Under the pieces are notes generated by a model. That model saw only the letters and a program-made list of their open reading frames with translations. It was not told the origin of the DNA and did not search any database. Both the position numbers and the translations under genes were made by a program. DNA of 10,031 bases from CANGYM01 sp044235825. Lineage in GTDB: Bacteria; Pseudomonadota; Alphaproteobacteria; JAJTHO01; CANGYM01. Within the stretch, counting starts at the first letter, position 1; the number at the start of each line of letters is the position of its first letter. The stretch spans positions 1 to 10,031 of the forward strand of contig JBIIHL010000047.1 in assembly GCA_044235825.1 (NCBI GenBank), given 5' to 3'. Positions 5,431 through 10,031 of the stretch are shown piece after piece.

Positions 5431-6741
5431 TTAGCCCCCATACACCGGAAACTGGGCGGTTAAGGCCGCCACGTCACGGCGGGTTTTGTTTAAAACCGTT
5501 TCCAATGTTTCGGCGTTTTGGGTGGCCATGGCATCCAGAACATCCCCAACCCAGTGGCCGATGCTTTGAAACTCCTTGATCCCAAATCCGCGGGTTGTGC
5601 CCGCAGGGGTCCCCAGACGAATGCCCGATGTGATGGCGGGTTTGGCTGGGTCATAGGGAATGGCGTTTTTGTTACAGGTCATGTGGGCCAGCTCCAAGGT
5701 TTCGGCGGCATCCTTCCCGCTGACGCCCTTGGGCCGCAAATCCACCAGAACCAAGTGGGAATCCGTACCCCCCGCAATCACGGCGCATCCACGGGAAACC
5801 AGAACCTCGGCCAAGGCCCGTGCGTTATCCAGAACGTTTTGGGCGTACTGTTTGAAAGATGGCTGAAGGGCCTCGCCAAAGCACACCGCTTTGCCAGCAA
5901 TCACGTGCATCAGGGGGCCGCCCTGCATGCCAGGGAAAACGGCAGAATTAAACTTTTTGGCCAAGTCTTCTTTGTTGGTGAGAATCATCCCCCCCCGCGG
6001 GCCCCGCAGGGTTTTGTGGGTGGTGGTGGTGATCACATCGGCAAAGGGCACGGGGGATGGATACACCCCGCCCGCCACCAAGCCCGCGAAGTGGGCCATA
6101 TCCACCATAAAATACGCCCCGACTTTGTCGGCAATCTGACGAAAACGGGCGAAATCCACCACACGGGAATAGGCGGACCCCCCCGCGATGATCAATTTGG
6201 GTTTGTTTTGCAGGGCCAGCGCCTCCACCGCGTCATAATCTATCAACCCATCGCTTTCCCGCACACCGTAAGAGACAATGTTAAACCATTTTCCGGACAT
6301 GTTCACCTTGGCCCCATGGCTGAGGTGACCCCCGAATTCCAGACCCATCCCCAAAACCGTATCCCCGGGATTGAGCAAGGCCAGAAACACCGCCCCGTTG
6401 GCCTGCGCCCCCGAATGGGGCTGGACATTGGCAAAACCGGCGCCGAACAGGGCCTTGGCCCGTTCAATGGCCAGCGTTTCCACCTGATCCACGGCGTAAC
6501 ATCCGCCGTAATACCGCTTGCCTGGGTAGCCTTCGGCATATTTGTTGGTCAGCACCGACCCCTGCGCCTGAATCACCGCCAGCGAGGCCATGTTTTCTGA
6601 GGCAATCAGTTCAATATGATCCTGCTGCCGCTTCGCCTCTGCACCGATGGCCGCGAAAATATCGGGATCGGCGTTTTGCAGGCTTTGGGAAAAAAAGATG
6701 TTTTGTTCGTTGGAATGAACGCGCGTTGCGGCCAAAGTCAT
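5431..6741 (-). CDS. glyA: Serine hydroxymethyltransferase
   Basis: GlyA is a PLP enzyme of the cytoplasm that interconverts serine plus tetrahydrofolate with glycine plus methylene-tetrahydrofolate, the main one-carbon entry point. The 436 residues are normal for the family. Clear motifs are IELIASENMAS (43-53), LTNKYAEGYPGKRYYGG (64-80), NVQPHSGAQAN (105-115), MVDMAHFAGLVAGG (212-225) and TTTTHKTLRGPRGG (238-251), with Lys243 as the PLP lysine. IRLGTPAGTTRG lies near the C-terminus. All expected catalytic residues seem present. AAGGA stands about 10 bases before the ATG, and a good promoter lies at 6781-6809. It heads an apparent operon with the HEPN and MNT genes, although that module has no obvious metabolic link to it. 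Confidence 0.98.
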   Translation of the reverse strand: MTLAATRVHSNEQNIFFSQSLQNADPDIFAAIGAEAKRQQDHIELIASENMASLAVIQAQGSVLTNKYAEGYPGKRYYGGCYAVDQVETLAIERAKALFGAGFANVQPHSGAQANGAVFLALLNPGDTVLGMGLEFGGHLSHGAKVNMSGKWFNIVSYGVRESDGLIDYDAVEALALQNKPKLIIAGGSAYSRVVDFARFRQIADKVGAYFMVDMAHFAGLVAGGVYPSPVPFADVITTTTHKTLRGPRGGMILTNKEDLAKKFNSAVFPGMQGGPLMHVIAGKAVCFGEALQPSFKQYAQNVLDNARALAEVLVSRGCAVIAGGTDSHLVLVDLRPKGVSGKDAAETLELAHMTCNKNAIPYDPAKPAITSGIRLGTPAGTTRGFGIKEFQSIGHWVGDVLDAMATQNAETLETVLNKTRRDVAALTAQFPVYGG

Positions 6742-6780
6742 AATGGAAAATCCTTAGAAAGTTTTCAAACAAGCCCAAAA

Positions 6781-6809
6781 ATTATACCACTGCTGGGAGG
6801 AAAGGCCAA
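6781..6809 (-). promoter_or_regulatory. glyA promoter
   Basis: On the minus strand a perfect TATAAT (6781-6786) lies 17 bp from TTGGCC (6804-6809, four of six matches to the -35 consensus). Transcription would start near 6774 and leave a leader of about 30 bases with AAGGA before the ATG. The -35 part is inside a 24-bp sequence (6799-6822) repeated exactly at 8734-8757, upstream of the ABC exporter. Confidence 0.7.
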
Positions 6810-6822
6810 AGGAAAAGAGAGG
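6799..6822. repeat. 24-bp promoter-linked repeat, copy 1
   Basis: This is identical to 8734-8757. On the minus strand it starts CCTCTCTTTTCC and continues TTTGGCCTTTCC. In both copies GTGGTAT follows after the same number of bases, so the shared unit spans about 42 bp and includes both promoter hexamers. The left edge CCTCTCTTTT also occurs at 4539-4548, at the edge of the palindromic element. Confidence 0.85.
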
Positions 6823-6900
6823 ATTGATTGATATCCCATTCACAGAACAACGAGCCCTAAAATCCACAATCAGATTTTTTCTGTTATCCTATCATAACCT

Positions 6901-8679
6901 TCATTCGGCCATTTCCGGTAAAAATCCACCCGATTGACGTTGCCACATCAGGGCATAACGGCCATTTTTTTTCATAAGTTCAGCGTGTGTGCCCTCTTCG
7001 ATGATCTGCCCTTGATCGAAAACCAGAATCCGATCCATATCCGCTAGGGTTGAAAGGCGGTGGGCAATGGCAATAACAGTACGCCCCTGCATTAGGCTGT
7101 GCAGGCTATGCCGGATCTGTTGTTCCGAAACGGAGTCAAGAGCCGACGTGGCCTCGTCTAAGATCAGGATGGGGGCATCTTTGAGAATGGCACGCGCGAT
7201 GGCGATACGCTGGCGCTCCCCACCAGAAAGCTTAACACCACGCTCCCCAACCAGGGTATTGTACTTTTCTGGCAAAGCCGCGATGAAATCATCGGCATGG
7301 GCTTTGGCCGCCGCCGCTGTAACCTCGATGTCGGTGGCCTCCAATCGTCCGTAACGAATATTTTCCCCTAAGGAACGGTGAAACAGTGTCGGGTCTTGGG
7401 GGATCATGGCAATCTGGGCGTGTAAAGAATCACGCGTAACGCCAGCGATATCTTGGCCGTCAATCAGAATACGTCCAGATTTCACGTCGTACAACCGCAG
7501 AATCAAATTAACAAACGTGCTTTTGCCACTGCCAGAAAACCCAACCAGCCCTACTTTTTCACCCCCTCGAAGGGTTACGGTTTTTTCGGTAAAAACCTCG
7601 CGCTCGGCTTGATAATGAAAATTGACGTTTTCAAAGCGAATGTCTCCCCGTGTTACCACAAGGGGTTTGGCGTCCGGTGCGTCTTTCATATCATAGGGTG
7701 CACGAACCAACGAAAGGCTATCGTTACAAACCCCAACCTGTTCATAAAATTGCATCATCTGCATGCCCATATACCAAACAAGACCCGCCAAGGACCATTG
7801 TTGCATCAGCAGCTGCGTGACTTCACCGAGACTAATATCCCCCAAATACCAGAATCGCAGCACCAAAGCCCACCAACCAAAAAGGGTTATTACCGCAATC
7901 AGCCCAAAAACAACTTTAGACTGAAACAAATAATGCATCAGTTTTTGAGAACGTTGCTGTTCATCTTTTTGATAACCACCGACATACGTTTGTTCATAAC
8001 GACTGCGGGCGAACAGACGCATGGTGGTGATATTGGTGAACACATCAATAATGGCGCCGTTCAGACGACTGACAGCCGCAGAATGATCTTCTGAATAGCG
8101 TTGACATCGCTGCATCAACCATAAAAAAGACCCCATCTGCACGATAAACCATAACATGATAACAACGGCAAATAAGGGATGGATGAAGGCCATGAGAATC
8201 ATACCAATGAAGAAACTCACCGTGACGGGAAAAAAATTATGCAGGCAATCGTACACAATCGCTGACATACTCCAAGCCAACTTGGTGACGCGGTTACCGA
8301 TACCACCTGCGAAGGTTTCGCCAAAATAACGCTGCGAATGGCCCTGTGTGTGGGCAAACATCGCCATCGTTATATCGGTGCGAAAACGAGGCGCCACCCG
8401 CGCCGCCATCCAATCGTGAAATCGCAATGATACTTCATTGAACAACCACAGAATGCCCGAGAAAACCATCCATGGCATGATCGCCATCAGGGCCTGATCT
8501 TTAGAAGCATCCGCATTGCCGAGGATATCCACCACGTGACGCAGGAGATAGGGAATCAGCATCTCATTGATTGGCCACCCTATCATCGTCAGAAAAAGGA
8601 TCACAAAAGCGAATTTCTGCTTTTTGAGAAAATGACAAAAAAAAGCAGGCAAGGTAACAGGAAGACCGGAGGAATTCAT
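6901..8679 (-). CDS. ABC exporter, fused membrane and ATPase domains (MsbA/multidrug type)
   Basis: The 592-residue half-transporter would work as a homodimer in the inner membrane. Residues about 20-320 hold around six hydrophobic segments (near 23-45, 66-82, 142-165, 167-190, 252-280, 288-312). The ATPase domain has Walker A GFSGSGKST (380-388), Q-loop Gln428 (IPQDP), signature LSGGERQ (484-490), Walker B ILILDEATS (504-512) and H-loop His540, so it should be active. The substrate cannot be told; lipid or drug export is typical. A longer frame runs to 8835, but it overlaps the COQ10-like gene and would place the promoter at 8716-8744 inside coding sequence. I therefore start at the ATG 8677-8679, with AGGGA (8690-8694) 10 bases before it. 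The ATG at 8686-8688 is an alternative but too close to that site. Confidence 0.93.
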   Translation of the reverse strand: MNSSGLPVTLPAFFCHFLKKQKFAFVILFLTMIGWPINEMLIPYLLRHVVDILGNADASKDQALMAIMPWMVFSGILWLFNEVSLRFHDWMAARVAPRFRTDITMAMFAHTQGHSQRYFGETFAGGIGNRVTKLAWSMSAIVYDCLHNFFPVTVSFFIGMILMAFIHPLFAVVIMLWFIVQMGSFLWLMQRCQRYSEDHSAAVSRLNGAIIDVFTNITTMRLFARSRYEQTYVGGYQKDEQQRSQKLMHYLFQSKVVFGLIAVITLFGWWALVLRFWYLGDISLGEVTQLLMQQWSLAGLVWYMGMQMMQFYEQVGVCNDSLSLVRAPYDMKDAPDAKPLVVTRGDIRFENVNFHYQAEREVFTEKTVTLRGGEKVGLVGFSGSGKSTFVNLILRLYDVKSGRILIDGQDIAGVTRDSLHAQIAMIPQDPTLFHRSLGENIRYGRLEATDIEVTAAAAKAHADDFIAALPEKYNTLVGERGVKLSGGERQRIAIARAILKDAPILILDEATSALDSVSEQQIRHSLHSLMQGRTVIAIAHRLSTLADMDRILVFDQGQIIEEGTHAELMKKNGRYALMWQRQSGGFLPEMAE

Positions 8680-8715
8680 GCGGGTCATTTCCCTGTAGAC
8701 AACTTTATAAAAAGA

Positions 8716-8744
8716 ACCATACCACCCCCAAACGGAAAGGCCAA
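8716..8744 (-). promoter_or_regulatory. Promoter of the ABC exporter gene
   Basis: On the minus strand TTGGCC (8739-8744) and TATGGT (8716-8721) are 17 bp apart, the same geometry as the glyA promoter and lying within the same repeated sequence. The -10 matches four of six bases, so it is probably weaker than that of glyA. The predicted start near 8709 gives a leader of about 30 bases to the chosen ATG. Confidence 0.55.
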
Positions 8745-8757
8745 AGGAAAAGAGAGG
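8734..8757. repeat. 24-bp promoter-linked repeat, copy 2
   Basis: This is an exact copy of 6799-6822. Its last ten bases, AAAAGAGAGG (8748-8757), recur at 8761-8770, making a short tandem with a 13-bp period just after the stop of the COQ10-like gene. Confidence 0.85.
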
Positions 8758-8776
8758 GGGAAAAGAGAGGCGTTTT

Positions 8777-9235
8777 CTATCGGCTGCCTGTGATCTGTGT
8801 GCCGGATCCATACAGAATCTCCGCCCGTTCCTCAAACGCCTGAACCATGCGGCGCAGGACTTCGTGAAACAGGGATGTGGCCAGAGTTTGCAGCATCAGA
8901 CCTTTGAACATAAAATCAATATCAAAATGCAAAACGCACGTGCCGTCCCCCGCATCCTGAAACGTCCATGTGTTGTCCAATCGGGAAAAGGGGCCCGAGA
9001 CATAGTGAACATACACACGGTGGGGGGCGTCCAGATGCACGATGCAGGTGTATTTTTCCCGCAGAATTTTATACCCAATCAGGACATCGGCGGTAAACTG
9101 GTTGGGGGTTTTCTGATACACGCGGGATCCCACGCACCACGGCAAAAACGCGGGGTAACGTTCAACATCCGCCACCAGATCAAAGAGCTGCTGAGGGGTA
9201 TAGGGCAGATGCCGTTTTTCCGTATGGCGCGGCAT
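8777..9235 (-). CDS. COQ10/RatA-like SRPBCC (START-fold) protein
   Basis: The 152-residue product matches the length of alphaproteobacterial COQ10-type proteins. It shows YTPQQLFDLVADVERYPAF (12-30) followed by LPWC, then GYKILREKYT (54-63), GPFSRLDNTWTF (81-92) and a C-terminal amphipathic helix SLFHEVLRRMVQAFEERA (121-138). Mitochondrial Coq10 binds ubiquinone and supports its function in respiration. The E. coli homologue RatA is reported to bind the 50S ribosomal subunit. For an alphaproteobacterium the quinone role seems more likely. The frame is open further upstream (to 9313), but the homology begins at MPRHTEKR. The ATG at 9233-9235 overlaps the lipA stop by one base (TAATG) and has AGGGG 6 bases before it, so the two genes are an operon and probably coupled. 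Confidence 0.93.
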   Translation of the reverse strand: MPRHTEKRHLPYTPQQLFDLVADVERYPAFLPWCVGSRVYQKTPNQFTADVLIGYKILREKYTCIVHLDAPHRVYVHYVSGPFSRLDNTWTFQDAGDGTCVLHFDIDFMFKGLMLQTLATSLFHEVLRRMVQAFEERAEILYGSGTQITGSR

Positions 9236-10031
9236 TATGACCCCTGTTTGGCGGCGCGGAGTTTTAAAAAATCCTCGTCCGCATGGTACGACGACCGCGT
9301 TAAGGGGCTGCACGAGGCCATCAAGAACCCCTTGCCGTAGGCCATGGTTTGATAGCTGGCGAATTCATCGGGATCAACAAAGCGCATGACGGCGTGGTGC
9401 TTGGGCGTGGGTTGCAGATACTGGCCGATGGTCAGAAAATCCACCCCCGCCATGCGCAGATCATCCATGACCTGATACAATTCTGTTTTGGTTTCCCCCA
9501 AACCCACCATCAGACCGGATTTGGTAAAGATGCTGGGGTCTTTCTGTTTCACCTGATCCAGCAGGCGCAGAGAGTGAAAATACCGCGCCCCCGGGCGCAC
9601 TTCGGGATACAGCCGCGGGACGGTTTCCAGATTGTGGTTGTACACATCGGGACGGGCGGCCACGACGATATCAATGGCCCCGTCTTTGCGCAGGAAATCG
9701 GGGGTTAGAACCTCAATGGTGGTTTCGGGGGATTGTTTGCGAATGGCGGTGATGACATCGGCAAAATGCTGGGCCCCGCCATCGGGCAGATCATCCCGAT
9801 CCACCGAGGTAATCACAACATGGCGCAGTCCCAGCTTGGACACGGCGGCGGCGACGTTAAAGGGCTCGAACGGGTCCACGGTGTCGGGGCGGCCTGTGGC
9901 GACATTGCAAAAGGAACAGGCGCGGGTGCATACGCTGCCCAGAATCATCATGGTGGCGTGTTTTTGGGACCAGCATTCGCCGATGTTGGGACAGGCGGCC
10001 TCTTCGCAGACGGTGTTGAGTTTGTGTTCCC
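9235..10031 (-). CDS. lipA: Lipoyl synthase, N-terminus cut by the window edge
   Basis: LipA is a radical-SAM enzyme that inserts two sulfurs into protein-bound octanoyl chains to make lipoyl groups for pyruvate and 2-oxoglutarate dehydrogenases and the glycine cleavage H protein. About 264 residues are visible. The auxiliary-cluster motif C-x4-C-x5-C is seen in VCEEAACPNIGEC close to the right edge, and the radical-SAM motif CTRACSFC follows. ITSVDRDDLPDGGAQHF and EVLTPDF come next, then GLMVGLGET, and the C-terminal RSSYHAD carries the serine-containing cluster ligand region. The frame stays open to base 10031 upstream of the internal ATGs at 9946-9951, so those are not the start. Transcription enters from outside the window and continues into the COQ10-like gene. 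The link with glyA via the glycine cleavage system is only thematic. Confidence 0.97.
   Translation of the reverse strand, partial: EHKLNTVCEEAACPNIGECWSQKHATMMILGSVCTRACSFCNVATGRPDTVDPFEPFNVAAAVSKLGLRHVVITSVDRDDLPDGGAQHFADVITAIRKQSPETTIEVLTPDFLRKDGAIDIVVAARPDVYNHNLETVPRLYPEVRPGARYFHSLRLLDQVKQKDPSIFTKSGLMVGLGETKTELYQVMDDLRMAGVDFLTIGQYLQPTPKHHAVMRFVDPDEFASYQTMAYGKGFLMASCSPLTRSSYHADEDFLKLRAAKQGS

Noticed and set aside
5518..6600. A 360-codon open frame on the plus strand opposite glyA
   Set aside because: It is antisense to an unmistakable glyA, its translation is rich in Gly, His and Pro with no recognisable motif, and it reflects the codon bias of the real gene.
6843..6900. Factor-independent terminator after the ABC exporter gene
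   Set aside because: Only a 5-bp AT-rich stem (GTTAT/ATAAC) is visible downstream of the stop on the minus strand, and it is followed by an A-run rather than a T-run.
8680..8835. N-terminal extension of the ABC exporter to base 8835
   Set aside because: The extra 52 residues overlap the COQ10-like gene, lack exporter similarity and would contain the repeated promoter unit.
9236..9313. N-terminal extension of the COQ10-like protein to base 9313
   Set aside because: It would overlap the conserved C-terminus of lipA. The ATG at 9233-9235 has a good ribosome binding site and fits the family length.

Overview
This window most resembles the chromosome of an alphaproteobacterium. The lipA to coq10/ratA pair in tandem, an alphaproteobacterial-looking ubiquinone-binding (COQ10) protein, a metal-type KDO-8-phosphate synthase (so a Gram-negative outer membrane) and short GC-rich palindromic elements that run into reading frames all fit this. 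A host-associated lineage (Holosporales/Rickettsiales-like) is possible, but the sequence does not prove it. Apart from a gene tail at the left edge, every gene lies on the minus strand, so transcription runs from right to left.

Right to left, the layout is as follows. (1) lipA (cut by the right edge) overlaps a COQ10/RatA-like SRPBCC gene by one base. (2) A full-length MsbA-type ABC exporter has its own promoter in the 97-bp gap before it. (3) glyA starts from a promoter whose upstream half is a copy of the exporter promoter. It is followed after 6 bp by a HEPN/HI0074-type gene and an overlapping MNT nucleotidyltransferase, together a HEPN-MNT module. (4) A tightly overlapping trio follows: an amidotransferase-like/transglutaminase fusion, kdsA, and a DUF805 membrane protein, each pair sharing an ATGA stop/start. 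(5) A small, AT-rich P-loop kinase-like gene lies between two exact 58-bp direct repeats. (6) At the left edge, a convergent plus-strand gene ends in a GC-rich repeat cluster.

The housekeeping content (lipoylation, one-carbon metabolism, KDO synthesis, export) is ordinary. The unusual signal lies in the small repeats. A 58-bp segment forming the 3' end of the DUF805 gene is repeated beyond the kinase gene, so the kinase sits like cargo between attachment-site-like repeats. Beyond the distal copy the DUF805 reading frame continues through a palindromic element and encodes the peptide TNHPAPAGHPSVGGEK. The same element, in the same frame, forms the C-terminal tail of the MNT nucleotidyltransferase. 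Two short stretches upstream of glyA and of the ABC exporter are near-copies of one promoter, and their edges resemble the edges of the palindromic element. Together these suggest one family of small dispersed elements that modifies gene ends and promoters here.
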